Positions 48,233-57,765 of a DNA stretch of 64,000 nucleotides are shown piece after piece (the first letter of the stretch is position 1; each line of letters begins with the position of its first letter). Made by a program: the position numbers and the translations under genes. Source of the DNA: Pseudomonas sp. SORT22. GTDB lineage: Bacteria; Pseudomonadota; Gammaproteobacteria; Pseudomonadales; Pseudomonadaceae. Below the pieces are notes generated by a model. That model saw only the letters and a list, made by a program, of their open reading frames with translations, did no database searches and was not told the DNA's origin. The stretch lies in the NCBI RefSeq assembly GCF_018417635.1, contig NZ_CP071007.1:2108501-2172500 (forward strand), read 5' to 3'.

Positions 48233-48287
48233 ATCGCGGGGCAAGCCCGCTCCTACCAGGAATGTAGGAGCGGGCTTGCCCCGCGAT
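48233..48287. repeat. REP pair, perfect 24-bp inverted repeat
   Basis: 48233-48256 and 48264-48287 are exact complements (core GTAGGAGCGGGCTTGCCCCGCGAT) with a 7-base loop. It occupies almost all of the convergent emrB-lpxH gap and may act as a shared transcript end. Confidence 0.88.
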
Positions 48288-48293
48288 CAGTCT

Positions 48294-49016
48294 TCAGGGA
48301 AAAGCAAAAGGCTGCAGTTGAAACCCTTGCTCGTCCACCTCCAGCGCCCAGCCTTGGCGGTCCCAATCGCCCAGCACGATACGCCGCGCCGGTTGATCGC
48401 CGACCACCAGCTTGTGAATCGCCGGCCGATGGGTGTGGCCATGCACCAGGGTGCGCACACCGTATTGCTGCATGATCCGCGGCACTTCCTCGGCGGTCAC
48501 GTCGACAATGTCGTTGGCCTTCATCCGCGTCTGTGCCCGGCTTTCGCTACGCAGCTTGCGTGCAAGCTTCTGCCGGGTGCTCAGCGGCAGATGCCGAAGA
48601 ATCCACAGGCTCAACGGGTTGCGCAGGTAACGGCGCATCTTCATGTAGGCCAGGTCGCGGGTGCACAGGCTGTCGCCGTGCATCAGCAACACCGGCTCGC
48701 CGCCCATCTCGACCACGCTCGGGTCGGCCAGCAGGGTGCAGCCAGCGGCCTTGCAAAAGGCCTGGCCGAGCAGGAAGTCGCGGTTGCCGTGCATCACAAA
48801 GACCTGCGTGCCGCTGTCGCTCAAGGCGCGCAGGGCCTGGCAGATCGAGGTCTGGAAGGGCGTCATGGCGTCGTCGCCGATCCATGCCTCGAAAAAATCG
48901 CCAAGGATGTACAGCGCCTCGGCGTGCCGCGCACGACCGTCGAGCAGATCAACAAACGCCCGGGTAATGTCCGGGCGTTCTTCTTGCAGGTGCAGATCAG
49001 AGATCAGCAGTATCAC
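48294..49016 (-). CDS. lpxH: UDP-2,3-diacylglucosamine diphosphatase LpxH
   Basis: It hydrolyses UDP-2,3-diacylglucosamine to lipid X in lipid A synthesis at the inner membrane. The 240-aa metallophosphoesterase has all motifs: [31 protein letters not shown] and VHGHTHRP. The GTG start overlaps the ppiB stop (GTGA), so the two are coupled. Confidence 0.95.
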   Translation of the reverse strand: MILLISDLHLQEERPDITRAFVDLLDGRARHAEALYILGDFFEAWIGDDAMTPFQTSICQALRALSDSGTQVFVMHGNRDFLLGQAFCKAAGCTLLADPSVVEMGGEPVLLMHGDSLCTRDLAYMKMRRYLRNPLSLWILRHLPLSTRQKLARKLRSESRAQTRMKANDIVDVTAEEVPRIMQQYGVRTLVHGHTHRPAIHKLVVGDQPARRIVLGDWDRQGWALEVDEQGFQLQPFAFP

Positions 49017-49516
49017 TCAATGATCTCGGCTTTCTCGATGATCACGTCGTCCTTCGGCACGTCCTGGTGACCGGACTTGGAACCGGTGGCGACTTTCTCG
49101 ATGGCGTCGACAACCTCGGTACCTTCGGTCACTTTGCCGAATACCGCGTAACCCCAGCCCTGCACGTTCTTGCCGCTGTGGTTGAGGAAGTCGTTGTTCG
49201 AGGCGTTGATGAAGAACTGCGCCGAGGCCGAATGCGGCTCCATGGTGCGAGCCATGGCGATGGTGTACTTGTCGTTCTTCAGGCCGTTGTCAGCTTCGTT
49301 CTGGATGCTGGCACGCTTGTCACGCTTCTCGTTCATGCCTGGCTCAAAACCGCCGCCCTGGATCATGAAACCCTTGATCACACGGTGGAATACGGTGTTG
49401 CTGTAGTGGCCAGCGTTAACGTATTCGATGAAGTTGGCCACGGTGATCGGGGCTTTCTCGGCGTTCAGCTCGATGACGATGTCACCGTGGTTGGTAGTCA
49501 GTTTGACTTTGGACAT
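49013..49516 (-). CDS. ppiB: Cytoplasmic peptidyl-prolyl isomerase B (cyclophilin)
   Basis: The 167-aa cyclophilin starts [18 protein letters not shown] and contains the active-site stretch [15 protein letters not shown], then [17 protein letters not shown] and [12 protein letters not shown]. No signal peptide is present, so it is the cytosolic type. Order ppiB-lpxH and divergence from glnS match other pseudomonads. Confidence 0.95.
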   Translation of the reverse strand: MSKVKLTTNHGDIVIELNAEKAPITVANFIEYVNAGHYSNTVFHRVIKGFMIQGGGFEPGMNEKRDKRASIQNEADNGLKNDKYTIAMARTMEPHSASAQFFINASNNDFLNHSGKNVQGWGYAVFGKVTEGTEVVDAIEKVATGSKSGHQDVPKDDVIIEKAEIIE

Positions 49517-49558
49517 GCTTGAAACTCGCTCTGTTCGGGGGTTTTGCGGTGGTGTAGC

Positions 49559-49640
49559 TTCAAGCTTCAAGTGGCAAGCTGCAAGAAAAAGCGCACGGCG
49601 TTCGTCTTGGAGCGTGTTGCTTGTAGCTTGAAGCTGCTAT
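49559..49640. repeat. Degenerate AGCTTCAAGCTTC/GCTTGTAGCTTGAAGC repeat
   Basis: AGCTTCAAGCTTCAAGTGGCAAGCTGCAAG and the inverse CTTGTAGCTTGAAGCTGC lie in the ppiB/glnS divergent gap. It is the same repeat type as at 34.0-34.1 kb. Confidence 0.55.
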
Positions 49641-49732
49641 TTGACCTGTCGGCAGCTCGACCGCTTCGGCTATGATAAGCGCTTTGATTCAGTCGGCCTA
49701 CCCAGGCCGTGCACCCCGTATTCAAGGATCCT

Positions 49733-51436
49733 ATGAGCAAGCCCACTGCCGACACCGCTCCCAACGCCGCTGCCAAAGGCGCTCCCGCCATCCCTGCGAA
49801 CTTCCTGCGTCCGATCGTGCAGGCAGACCTGGACTCGGGCAAGCACAGCAGCATCGTCACCCGTTTCCCGCCAGAGCCCAACGGTTACCTGCACATCGGC
49901 CATGCCAAGTCGATCTGCGTGAACTTCGGCCTGGCCCAGGAATTCGGTGGGGCCTGTCACCTGCGTTTCGATGACACCAACCCGGCCAAAGAGGACCAGG
50001 AGTACATCGACGCGATCCAGAGCGACATCAAGTGGCTGGGCTTCGAGTGGACCGGCCCGGTGCGCTACGCTTCGCAATATTTCGACCAGTTGCACGACTG
50101 GGCGGTCGAGCTGATCAAGGCCGGCAAGGCCTACGTCTGCGACCTGACCCCGGAGCAGGCCAAGGAATACCGTGGCAACCTGACTACCCCTGGCCAGAAC
50201 AGCCCGTTCCGCGAGCGCTCGGTTGCAGACAACCTCGACCTGTTCGCGCGCATGAAAGCCGGTGAGTTCAAGGATGGCGAGCGCGTGCTGCGGGCCAAGA
50301 TCGACATGGCCTCGCCGAACATGAACCTGCGCGACCCGATCCTCTACCGCATTCGTCATGCCCATCACCACCAGACCGGTGATGCCTGGTGCATCTACCC
50401 CAACTACGACTTCACCCACGGTCAGTCGGATGCCATCGAAGGCATCACCCACTCGATCTGCACCCTCGAGTTCGAAGGCCATCGCCCGCTCTACGAGTGG
50501 TTCCTCGACAACCTGCCGGTGCCGGCCAAGCCGCGCCAGTACGAGTTCAGCCGCCTGAACCTGAACTACACCATCACCAGCAAGCGCAAGCTCAAGCAAC
50601 TGGTCGATGAGCAGCACGTCAACGGCTGGGACGACCCGCGCATGTCGACCCTGTCGGGTTTCCGCCGTCGCGGCTACACCCCGGCGTCGATCCGCAACTT
50701 CTGCGAAATGGTCGGTACCAACCGCTCCGACGGCGTGGTCGACATGTCGATGCTCGAATTCAGCATCCGTGACGACCTTGACCGCACCGCGCCACGCGCC
50801 ATGTGCGTGCTGCGCCCGCTGAAAGTGGTCATTACCAATTACCCGGAAGGCCAGGTCGAGAACCTCGAACTGCCGCGCCACCCCAAAGAAGACATGGGCG
50901 TGCGCGCACTGCCATTCGCCCGCGAAATCTACATCGACCGCGACGACTTCATGGAAGAGCCGCCCAAGGGCTACAAGCGCCTGGAGCCGGCCGGTGAAGT
51001 GCGCCTGCGCGGCAGCTACGTGATCCGCGCCGACGAGGCGATCAAGGACGCTGACGGCAACATCGTCGAGCTGCGCTGCTCGTACGACCCCGACACCCTG
51101 GGCAAAAACCCTGAAGGCCGCAAGGTCAAGGGCGTGATCCACTGGGTGCCGGCCGCGGCCAGCGTCGAATGCGAAGTACGCCTGTACGACCGCCTGTTCC
51201 GCTCGGCCAACCCCGAAAAGACTGAAGATGGCGGCAACTTCCTTGACAACATCAATCCTGATTCGCTGCAGGTGCTGACGGGTTGTCGTGCGGAACCTTC
51301 CCTGGGCCAGGCCCAGCCAGAAGACCGCTTCCAGTTCGAGCGCGAAGGCTACTTCTGCGCCGACCTGAAAGACTCCCAGCCGGGTCGCCCGGTGTTCAAC
51401 CGCACCGTGACCCTGCGCGATTCGTGGGGCAGCTAA
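49733..51436 (+). CDS. glnS: Glutaminyl-tRNA synthetase
   Basis: This class I synthetase charges tRNA-Gln. The 567-aa protein has a short Ala/Pro-rich N-terminal extension, [18 protein letters not shown] (HIGH motif), the Gln-type insertion [18 protein letters not shown], and the KMSKS equivalent [15 protein letters not shown] at 49733 is chosen; an upstream in-frame ATG at 49709 adds eight residues. Confidence 0.97.
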   Translation: MSKPTADTAPNAAAKGAPAIPANFLRPIVQADLDSGKHSSIVTRFPPEPNGYLHIGHAKSICVNFGLAQEFGGACHLRFDDTNPAKEDQEYIDAIQSDIKWLGFEWTGPVRYASQYFDQLHDWAVELIKAGKAYVCDLTPEQAKEYRGNLTTPGQNSPFRERSVADNLDLFARMKAGEFKDGERVLRAKIDMASPNMNLRDPILYRIRHAHHHQTGDAWCIYPNYDFTHGQSDAIEGITHSICTLEFEGHRPLYEWFLDNLPVPAKPRQYEFSRLNLNYTITSKRKLKQLVDEQHVNGWDDPRMSTLSGFRRRGYTPASIRNFCEMVGTNRSDGVVDMSMLEFSIRDDLDRTAPRAMCVLRPLKVVITNYPEGQVENLELPRHPKEDMGVRALPFAREIYIDRDDFMEEPPKGYKRLEPAGEVRLRGSYVIRADEAIKDADGNIVELRCSYDPDTLGKNPEGRKVKGVIHWVPAAASVECEVRLYDRLFRSANPEKTEDGGNFLDNINPDSLQVLTGCRAEPSLGQAQPEDRFQFEREGYFCADLKDSQPGRPVFNRTVTLRDSWGS

Positions 51437-51445
51437 GGAACTCTC

Positions 51446-52828
51446 GTGCTTACCATCTACAACACGCTCAGCAAGACCAAGGAAGTCTTCAAACCGCTTG
51501 AAGGCAACAAGGTGCGGATGTACGTCTGCGGCATGACCGTCTACGACTTCTGCCACCTGGGCCACGGGCGCAGCATGGTCGCCTTCGACCTGGTGACCCG
51601 CTGGCTGCGTTACAGCGGCTACGACCTGACCTATGTGCGCAACATTACCGACATCGATGACAAGATCATCAACCGGGCCAACGAAAACGGCGAAAGCTTC
51701 GACGCCCTGACCGCCCGCATGATCGACGCGATGCACGAAGATGAGCGCCGCCTGAACATCCTGCCGCCGGACCAGGAGCCGCGTGCCACCGACCATATCG
51801 CCGGCATGCACGCGATGATCCAGACCCTGATCGACAAGGGCTATGCCTACGCGCCGGGCAACGGCGACGTGTACTACCGGGTCGGCAAGTTCGTCGGCTA
51901 TGGCAAGCTGTCGCGCAAGAAGATCGAAGACCTGCGCATCGGCGCCCGCATCGAGGTTGACGAAGCCAAGCAGGACCCGCTCGACTTCGTCCTCTGGAAG
52001 GGCGTCAAGCCCGGCGAGCCGAGCTGGGAATCGCCCTGGGGTGCGGGCCGTCCGGGCTGGCACATCGAGTGCTCGGTGATGTCCACCTGCTGCCTGGGCG
52101 AGAGCTTCGACATTCACGGTGGTGGCAACGACCTGGAGTTCCCGCACCACGAGAACGAAATCGCCCAGAGCGAGGCCGCCACCGGCAAGCAGTACGCCAA
52201 TTCGTGGATGCACTGCGGCATGATTCGCATCAATGGCGAGAAGATGTCCAAGTCCTTGAACAACTTCTTCACCATTCGCGACGTGCTCGACAAGTATCAC
52301 CCGGAGGTGGTGCGCTACCTGCTGGTGTCGAGCCACTACCGCAGCTCGATCAACTACTCCGAAGACAGCCTGCGCGAGTCCAAGGGTGCCCTCGAGCGCT
52401 TCTACCACGCCCTGCGCGGCTTGCCACGGGTGGCGGCTGCAGGTGGCGAGGAGTACGTCGAGCGCTTCACCGCGGCGATGAACGACGACTTCGGCACCCC
52501 TGAAGCCTGCGCCGTGCTGTTCGACCTGGTGCGCGAGATCAACCGCCTGCGCGAGAACGATCCACAGGCCGCTGCCGGCCTGGCCGGTCGCCTGCGCGAA
52601 CTGGGTGATCTGCTCGGTGTGCTGCAACTGGACGCCGATGACTTCCTGCGTGCCGGCGCCGAAGGCAAGGTCGATGCTGCCGAGGTTGAAGCCTTGATCC
52701 AGGCGCGCCTGCAAGCGCGTGCCGACAAGAACTGGGCCGAATCCGACCGCATCCGCGACCAGCTGACCGCCATGGGCGTGGTGCTGGAAGACGGCAAGGG
52801 CGGCACGACCTGGCGCTTGGCTGACTAA
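51446..52828 (+). CDS. cysS: Cysteinyl-tRNA synthetase
   Basis: This 460-aa class I synthetase starts at a GTG with AAGGAA upstream, 9 bp after glnS, so the two form an operon. [18 protein letters not shown] carries a zinc Cys and the H-x-GH motif. [35 protein letters not shown] sequence holds the other zinc ligands, and [11 protein letters not shown] is the KMSKS loop. Confidence 0.97.
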   Translation: MLTIYNTLSKTKEVFKPLEGNKVRMYVCGMTVYDFCHLGHGRSMVAFDLVTRWLRYSGYDLTYVRNITDIDDKIINRANENGESFDALTARMIDAMHEDERRLNILPPDQEPRATDHIAGMHAMIQTLIDKGYAYAPGNGDVYYRVGKFVGYGKLSRKKIEDLRIGARIEVDEAKQDPLDFVLWKGVKPGEPSWESPWGAGRPGWHIECSVMSTCCLGESFDIHGGGNDLEFPHHENEIAQSEAATGKQYANSWMHCGMIRINGEKMSKSLNNFFTIRDVLDKYHPEVVRYLLVSSHYRSSINYSEDSLRESKGALERFYHALRGLPRVAAAGGEEYVERFTAAMNDDFGTPEACAVLFDLVREINRLRENDPQAAAGLAGRLRELGDLLGVLQLDADDFLRAGAEGKVDAAEVEALIQARLQARADKNWAESDRIRDQLTAMGVVLEDGKGGTTWRLAD

Positions 52829-52831
52829 GTA

Positions 52832-52897
52832 ATCGCGGGTCAAGCCCGCTCCCACAGAAGACTGCAATCCTCTGTGGGAGCGGGCTTGCCCCGCGAT
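52832..52897. repeat. REP pair after cysS
   Basis: Arms 52832-52858 and 52871-52897 (27 nt) are inverted with one mismatch, core GAGCGGGCTTGMCCCGCGAT. It lies in the convergent gap to the sensor kinase gene. Confidence 0.85.
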
Positions 52898-52903
52898 GAG
52901 GCC

Positions 52904-54292
52904 CTAACTGACTACACCCGTCCTGCAGTGCAACACCAGTTTCGCCCCACCCAGCTCACTCTCGCCGACCTCCAGTTCAAAGCCATGCAGGTCAACGATC
53001 GCCGCCACAATCGACAGGCCCAGCCCGAACCCCGGGTGACGCTGGCCTTCCTCACTGCGATAAAAGCGCTTCAACACCGCCCCACGCTCGTCCACGGGAA
53101 TCCCCGGGCCGCTGTCGTGCACCTCGATATGCAAGCCCTTGGCATCGCTCAACGCGCGCATCAGCACCTGGCCCTGGGCCGGGGTGAACTTGATCGCGTT
53201 GCCGACCAGGTTGGCCAGCGCCTCGAACAGCAACTCGCGATCACCGTGCAGCGCCGGCAATTGTTCGGGCATTTCCAGGGTTAGTCCAATCTCGCCGTCT
53301 TCGGCCAGCGGCAGGTAGAAGTCGTGCAGCTCCTGCAGCAGCCCGTGCGGGTCAAGCTCGACAAACCCGGCGCGGCGCTGGCGGTCTTCCAGCTCGCTGA
53401 TGCGCAGCAACCCGCGAAAGCGCGCCATCAGCGTGTCGGTTTCGCCAATCGCCTGTTCCAGTGCTTCGGCCTGCGGCGAATCATCGCCGGCCTGCTGGCG
53501 GATGCGGTAGAGCTGGGCGCGCAGGCGGGTCAGCGGGGTGCGCAGGTCGTGGGCGATGTTGTCACAGACGCCTTTGACTTCATGCATCAGGCGCTCGATG
53601 CGGTCGAGCATGGCGTTGACGATGGCCGCCAGCATGTCCAGCTCGTCGCGCCGCGACGACAACGGCAGGCGCCGGGTCAGGTCGCCGGAAACAATCTGCT
53701 CGGCGCTGGCCTGGATCGCGCGGATACGCTTGAGCGGCCTGCGCCGCAGCAGGTACCAGCCGGCGATGCCGGGAATGATGGTCAGCGACAGGCCCCAGAG
53801 CAGGGCGTGGAGGATGATCCGGGTGACCACGAACAGCGAGCCGTTGTCGCGCACCAGCACCAGCCAGCGGCCATCGCGGACCTTGATCGCCACTGCATCG
53901 CAGCTGTCACGGGGCAGGTGCGGGTCGTCGGCGTCCAGGCAGCGGCTCAGTTCGTGGATCTTGCCGTCCAGGCCGAGTTCGGGCGGGATCTGGCGAACCT
54001 GCCCGCCGAGCGCATTGAACTGCGCGTCGAACAGCCCATAGGCATCAAAACTGCGCTCTTCGAAGGCCTGGCTGGCAATCAGCGCATCATCGAGCTGCTT
54101 GCCGCTCATGTGCGCGAACAGGTGCTGGCGCTGCAGCAGGGAGTGGCGGGTGAGCTTGTTCAGGTAGCCTGATACCTCGAAGTACAGCACCCCCATGAGG
54201 ATGCTGCTCCAGGCCACGAACAGAAAGCTGTACAGCGCCAGCAGGCGGCTGGTGGACGAGCTCCAGCCCTTAGACGGGTTCGGCAATGGCAT
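52904..54292 (-). CDS. Two-component sensor histidine kinase (QseC/PmrB-like layout)
   Basis: The 462-aa kinase has two membrane segments (about 16-40 and 155-180) around a periplasmic domain of some 115 residues with two Cys. A HAMP domain (about 183-235), HisKA with H248 in IAHDLRTPLTRL, and HATPase (NLVGNAIKF, HDSGPGIP, GFGLGLSIV) follow. It overlaps its regulator gene by 23 bp. In P. aeruginosa a kinase pair (parRS) lies not far from cysS, but I cannot show orthology, so no symbol is given. Confidence 0.88.
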   Translation of the reverse strand: MPLPNPSKGWSSSTSRLLALYSFLFVAWSSILMGVLYFEVSGYLNKLTRHSLLQRQHLFAHMSGKQLDDALIASQAFEERSFDAYGLFDAQFNALGGQVRQIPPELGLDGKIHELSRCLDADDPHLPRDSCDAVAIKVRDGRWLVLVRDNGSLFVVTRIILHALLWGLSLTIIPGIAGWYLLRRRPLKRIRAIQASAEQIVSGDLTRRLPLSSRRDELDMLAAIVNAMLDRIERLMHEVKGVCDNIAHDLRTPLTRLRAQLYRIRQQAGDDSPQAEALEQAIGETDTLMARFRGLLRISELEDRQRRAGFVELDPHGLLQELHDFYLPLAEDGEIGLTLEMPEQLPALHGDRELLFEALANLVGNAIKFTPAQGQVLMRALSDAKGLHIEVHDSGPGIPVDERGAVLKRFYRSEEGQRHPGFGLGLSIVAAIVDLHGFELEVGESELGGAKLVLHCRTGVVS

Positions 54293-54950
54293 AGCCCGAG
54301 CCCCGCACGGTGCGAATCAGCGGTGTCTGGCCGGCGGCGTCGATCTTCTTGCGCAAGCGTCCGATGTGCACGTCGATCAGGTTGGTGCCCGGGTCGAAGT
54401 GATAGCCCCAGACTTCCTCGAAAATCATCATCCGGGTAATCACCTGGCCAGCGTGACGCATGAGAAATTCCAGCAGCTTGTACTCGGTGGGCAGCAGGTT
54501 GAGGGTCTGCTCGCCGCGCTTGGCCTCGTGGCTGATCAAATCCAGCTCAAGGTCGGCAACCTGCAGGCGGGTCTGCGCCAGCGGCACGCTGTTGCGGCGC
54601 AACAGCACCTCGACGCGGGCGGCCATTTCATCGGAGGCGAACGGCTTGGTCAGGTAGTCATCACCGCCGGCGCGCAGGCCACGGACCCGTTCGTCGACAT
54701 CCGAAAGGGCGCTGATCATCAGGATCGGCGTGGCGATCTTCAGGGTGCGCAGGGTGGTGACGATGGTCAGGCCGTCGACTTCCGGCAGCATCCGGTCCAG
54801 GGTGATCAGGTCGTAGCCACCGGCAATCGCCTTGGCCAGGCCTTCACGGCCGTTGTCGGCCCAATCCACTTCCAGGCCATGGCTGGAAAGCTCGGCGACG
54901 ATCTCCTGGGCGGTGACAGCGTCGTCTTCGATAGTCAGTACGCGGGGCAT
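54270..54950 (-). CDS. OmpR/PhoB-family response regulator
   Basis: The 226-aa regulator has a receiver domain (VLTIEDDAVTAQEI; phosphoacceptor D52 in ITLDRMLPEVDG; Lys in DYLTKPFASDE) and a C-terminal winged helix (LLPTEYKLLEFLMRHAGQVIT, then VRGSGYAIA). MPRVLTIEDD at 54950 is the start; the in-frame extension to 55025 is not homologous. It is the first gene of the pair. The inducing signal is not readable. Confidence 0.92.
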   Translation of the reverse strand: MPRVLTIEDDAVTAQEIVAELSSHGLEVDWADNGREGLAKAIAGGYDLITLDRMLPEVDGLTIVTTLRTLKIATPILMISALSDVDERVRGLRAGGDDYLTKPFASDEMAARVEVLLRRNSVPLAQTRLQVADLELDLISHEAKRGEQTLNLLPTEYKLLEFLMRHAGQVITRMMIFEEVWGYHFDPGTNLIDVHIGRLRKKIDAAGQTPLIRTVRGSGYAIAEPV

Positions 54951-55035
54951 GCTTTTACCTGGGCGGCGGGTAGAGACTTGATTGTGCCAAAGAATAGGCG
55001 GTGCCCGGGTTAAAGAAAAATTCATCTAGGGAGGA

Positions 55036-55140
55036 GAGCATCGCGGGTCAAGTCGGATCGCCGCACCGCCGCTCCCACAGGATTTGCGATCACCTGTGGG
55101 AGCGGGCTTGACCCGCGATCCGCTTTGGCCCGCGATGGCG
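55036..55140. repeat. REP cluster between the regulator and ilvE
   Basis: Copies in both orientations are seen: ATCGCGGGTCAAGTCGGATCGCC (degenerate), GTGGGAGCGGGCTTGACCCGCGAT (about 55096-55119) and a partial GGCCCGCGATGGCGG. It forms a compact BIME-like array. Confidence 0.8.
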
Positions 55141-55150
55141 GTTCAGCGCA

Positions 55151-56170
55151 TCAGGCGACCTTGACGATCCAGCCCGCCGGGCCTTCGATGTCGCCGCTCT
55201 GGATACCGGTCAGCTCGTTGTAGAGCTTCTGGGTAACCGGGCCAACCTCGGTTTCGCTGTAGAACACGTGCAGCTTGTCGCCATACTGGATGCCGCCGAT
55301 CGGGGTGATCACCGCAGCGGTGCCGCAAGCGCCGGCTTCGACGAAGCGGTCCAGGTTGTTGATCAGCACGTCGCCTTCGATGACCTTCAGGCCCAGGCGC
55401 GATTGCGCCAGTTCCATCAGCGACAGGCGGGTAATGCCCGGCAGCACGGAGGCTGACTTCGGCGTGATGAACTCGTTGTTGGCGGTGATGCCGAAGAAGT
55501 TGGCCGAACCAACTTCCTCGATCTTGGTGTGGGTCAGCGGGTCAAGGTAGATGCAGTCGGCAAAGCCGGCTTGCTTGGCCTTGTAGCCCGGTTGCAGGCT
55601 GGCCGCGTAGTTGCCGCCGACCTTGGCAGCGCCGGTGCCTTGTGGCGCGGCGCGGTCGTAGTCGGAAATCAGGAACTTGTGCGGGGTCATGCCGCCCTTG
55701 AAGTACGAGCCGACCGGGATGGCGAAGATCGAGAAGATGAACTCCGGCGCGGTCCGCACGCCGATGTTGTCGCCCACGCCGATGACGAACGGACGCAGGT
55801 ACAGCGCACCTTTGCCATACGGCGGAATGAAACGCTCGTTGGCCTTGACCACTTGCTTGCAGGCGTCGATGAACTGTTCGGTCGGCACCTGCGGCATCAG
55901 CAGGCGGTCGCAGCTGCGCTGCATGCGCAGGGCGTTCTGGTCCGGGCGGAACAGGTTGATCGAGCCGTCCTTGCAGCGGTAGGCCTTCATCCCCTCGAAG
56001 CATTGCTGGCCATAATGCAGCGCGGTCGAGCCTTCGCTGATGTGCAACTGGTTGTCTTCGGTCAGGGTGCCCTTGTCCCACTCGCCGTTACGGAAATAGG
56101 ACAGGTAGCGCTTGTCGGTCTTGATGTAGTCGAAGCCCAGCTTGTCCCAGTTAATGCTTTCGTTACTCAT
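55151..56170 (-). CDS. ilvE: Branched-chain amino acid aminotransferase
   Basis: This 339-aa class IV PLP enzyme performs the last step of Ile/Leu/Val synthesis and the first of their degradation. It is the longer (type II, eukaryote-like) form. LHYGQQCFEGMKAYRCKDG, KVGGNYAASLQPGYKAKQAG, with the PLP Lys region, EVGSANFFGI and EAGACGTAAVITPIGGIQYG are characteristic. Confidence 0.95.
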   Translation of the reverse strand: MSNESINWDKLGFDYIKTDKRYLSYFRNGEWDKGTLTEDNQLHISEGSTALHYGQQCFEGMKAYRCKDGSINLFRPDQNALRMQRSCDRLLMPQVPTEQFIDACKQVVKANERFIPPYGKGALYLRPFVIGVGDNIGVRTAPEFIFSIFAIPVGSYFKGGMTPHKFLISDYDRAAPQGTGAAKVGGNYAASLQPGYKAKQAGFADCIYLDPLTHTKIEEVGSANFFGITANNEFITPKSASVLPGITRLSLMELAQSRLGLKVIEGDVLINNLDRFVEAGACGTAAVITPIGGIQYGDKLHVFYSETEVGPVTQKLYNELTGIQSGDIEGPAGWIVKVA

Positions 56171-56301
56171 GGCACCCTCGATTCGGTTGCAGATGCCTGC
56201 TCAGGCAGGCGGTTCTTATTGCGCACTCGGCCACGATAATACATCCCGTGCAGATCGGGAACGCCCAGTCATAGATTGGACCTTGGTCGCAGTGAAAATC
56301 T

Positions 56302-56937
56302 TCAGCCACCGAGCTGGCGCAGCAGTGCCAGACGCATGCCGAAGCCGATCAGCAGGGTGCCGAACACGCGGTTCTGCAGTTTCTGCTTCCAGAGGCTGGC
56401 GGCCAGCCAGCGCCCCAGGCGATCGCCACTCAGGGCATAGAGCCCGTCAAAACCCAGGCCGACCACCACCAGCACCGTGCCGAGCACGGCAAACTGCTGG
56501 CCGACCGCAGCGCCGTGCGGGTCGATGAACTGCGGCAACAGCACCGAGCAGAACAGCAGCGCCTTGGGGTTGAGCAGGTTGGTCAACAGGCCCTGGCGCA
56601 ATGCTGCCTGCCAGTGCCCGCGCTGCTGCACCCCGCTGTGACGCGGCGGCAGCGGCGCAACCGGGGCGCAGAGCAATTGCCAGCCGAGCCAGGCCAGGTA
56701 AATACCGCCGGCAATGCTCAGCAGGTCAAACGCCCAGGGGTGGCTGCGTAGCAGGGCGGCCAGGCCCAGTGCCGCCAGGCTTACGTGCGCCGCGCGGGCC
56801 AGGGCCAGGCCCAAGGCGGTCACCAGGGCCTGGCGCTTGCCCTGGCTGGCGCCGGTATTAAGCAGCAGGAACATGTCCGGGCCGGGCACCAGGTAGACCA
56901 CCAGCAAGGCGGCGCAAAACAGGCTGTATTGAGACAT
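56302..56937 (-). CDS. LysE/RhtB-family amino acid exporter
   Basis: The 211-aa protein has about six membrane segments and starts SQYSLFCAALLVVYLVPGPDMFLLLNTGASQGKRQAL, the RhtB signature with PGPD...G. NLLNPKALLFCSVLLPQF is the second conserved region. RhtB members export threonine, homoserine or leucine. It is divergent from an Lrp-type gene 133 bp away, the classic pairing in which the regulator controls the exporter. Confidence 0.9.
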   Translation of the reverse strand: MSQYSLFCAALLVVYLVPGPDMFLLLNTGASQGKRQALVTALGLALARAAHVSLAALGLAALLRSHPWAFDLLSIAGGIYLAWLGWQLLCAPVAPLPPRHSGVQQRGHWQAALRQGLLTNLLNPKALLFCSVLLPQFIDPHGAAVGQQFAVLGTVLVVVGLGFDGLYALSGDRLGRWLAASLWKQKLQNRVFGTLLIGFGMRLALLRQLGG

Positions 56938-57070
56938 GACGGGCTCCTGCGCAAATAACGGGACGAGAAAATTCTAAGCGCGAAAGGCCTGGCAGGTGCT
57001 TGCGATTGTTGCGTGTTTGCCTGGCTGTATTGCTATAAACTGCCACGATCTACCGCTCAGAATTAAGATC

Positions 57071-57571
57071 ATGCCAAAACTCACCCTCGACGCTTTTGAT
57101 CGCAAGATTCTCGAAGCTTTGCAGCGCAATGCCCGCCTGAGCAATGTCGAGCTGGCTGAAGCCATTGGCCTGTCGCCGTCGCCGTGCCTGCGCCGGGTGC
57201 GTCTGCTGGAAGAGGCGGGGCTGATCAAGGGCTACGCCGCGCAACTGGACCGCGATGAAGTCGGCCTGGGCCTGACCGTGTTCGTCGGGGTCAAGGTCGA
57301 GCGCCACCACGAGCCAGCCGCCCAGGCCTTTCAGCAGGCGGTGCTGGCGCTACCGCAGGTAATTGCCGCGCACCTGGTGTCCGGCGAGTCGGACTTCCTT
57401 TTGCAAGTGGTGGTGCCGGACCTGCGCAGCTACGAGCGCTTTCTCATCGACACCTTGCTCAAATTGCCCGGCGTCAGCGATATCCGCAGCAACTTCGCCA
57501 TCCAGACCGTCAAGGCGCACGGGCCGTTGCCGCTGGATCACCTGGGCCTGGCCGAGGAAAACAAGCGTTGA
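57071..57571 (+). CDS. Lrp/AsnC-family regulator
   Basis: The 166-aa regulator has an N-terminal HTH (LDAFDRKILEALQRNARLSNVELAEAIGLSPSPCLRRVRLLEEAG) and a C-terminal RAM/AsnC ligand domain (LPQVIAAHLVSGESDFLLQV). ATG 57071 gives the normal family N-terminus. It probably controls the divergent exporter in response to an amino acid, and a threonine-rich leader is encoded just 32 bp downstream. Confidence 0.9.
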   Translation: MPKLTLDAFDRKILEALQRNARLSNVELAEAIGLSPSPCLRRVRLLEEAGLIKGYAAQLDRDEVGLGLTVFVGVKVERHHEPAAQAFQQAVLALPQVIAAHLVSGESDFLLQVVVPDLRSYERFLIDTLLKLPGVSDIRSNFAIQTVKAHGPLPLDHLGLAEENKR

Positions 57572-57602
57572 CCGCTGCCTGGCCCGGGCGCATTATCGAG
57601 CT

Positions 57603-57674
57603 ATGAAGATTTGCCTGCTGACCTCGTCGCGTACCACTACCACCGCCATACGCGGGGCGGGTACGGCTGCATAA
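57603..57674 (+). CDS. Putative 23-aa Thr-rich leader peptide (attenuator)
   Basis: The short ORF reads MKICLLTSSRTTTTAIRGAG plus TAA residues: four consecutive Thr codons (ACC ACT ACC ACC, 57633-57644), two further Thr codons (one before, one after), plus Ser and Ile codons. It resembles E. coli ThrL (basic start, Thr run, then a G-A-G type end). A rho-independent terminator follows 20 bp after the stop, and a structural gene 92 bp after it. Its ribosome-binding site is weak (GAG two bases before ATG), the main reason for doubt. Confidence 0.6.
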   Translation: MKICLLTSSRTTTTAIRGAGTAA

Positions 57675-57694
57675 CCTTAGGCAGCAGGTAATCC

Positions 57695-57730
57695 AAGGCC
57701 CCGCCAGCAATGGACGGGGCCTTGTCTTTT
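57695..57730 (+). terminator. Attenuator-type terminator before the isochorismatase-like gene
   Basis: The stem AAGGCCCCG/CGGGGCCTT (57695-57703 / 57715-57723) is followed by GTCTTTT. The 5' arm segment GCCCCGC (57698-57704) can instead pair with GCGGGGC (57652-57658) inside the leader, and CCTGCTG (57614-57620) with CAGCAGG (57682-57688). Exclusive alternative pairings are what attenuation needs. It could also simply terminate the Lrp transcript. Confidence 0.75.
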
Positions 57731-57765
57731 CTCCGTCCGGGCTGGCCAATCACACGGAGATGAAG

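Noticed and set aside
49670..52867. 1065-codon minus-strand frame opposite glnS and cysS
   Set aside because: Antisense shadow of two tRNA synthetase genes.
52904..54950. Assignment of the two-component pair as ParRS
   Set aside because: Only the rough location near cysS suggests it. Sequence features are generic for OmpR/QseC-type pairs and cannot prove orthology.
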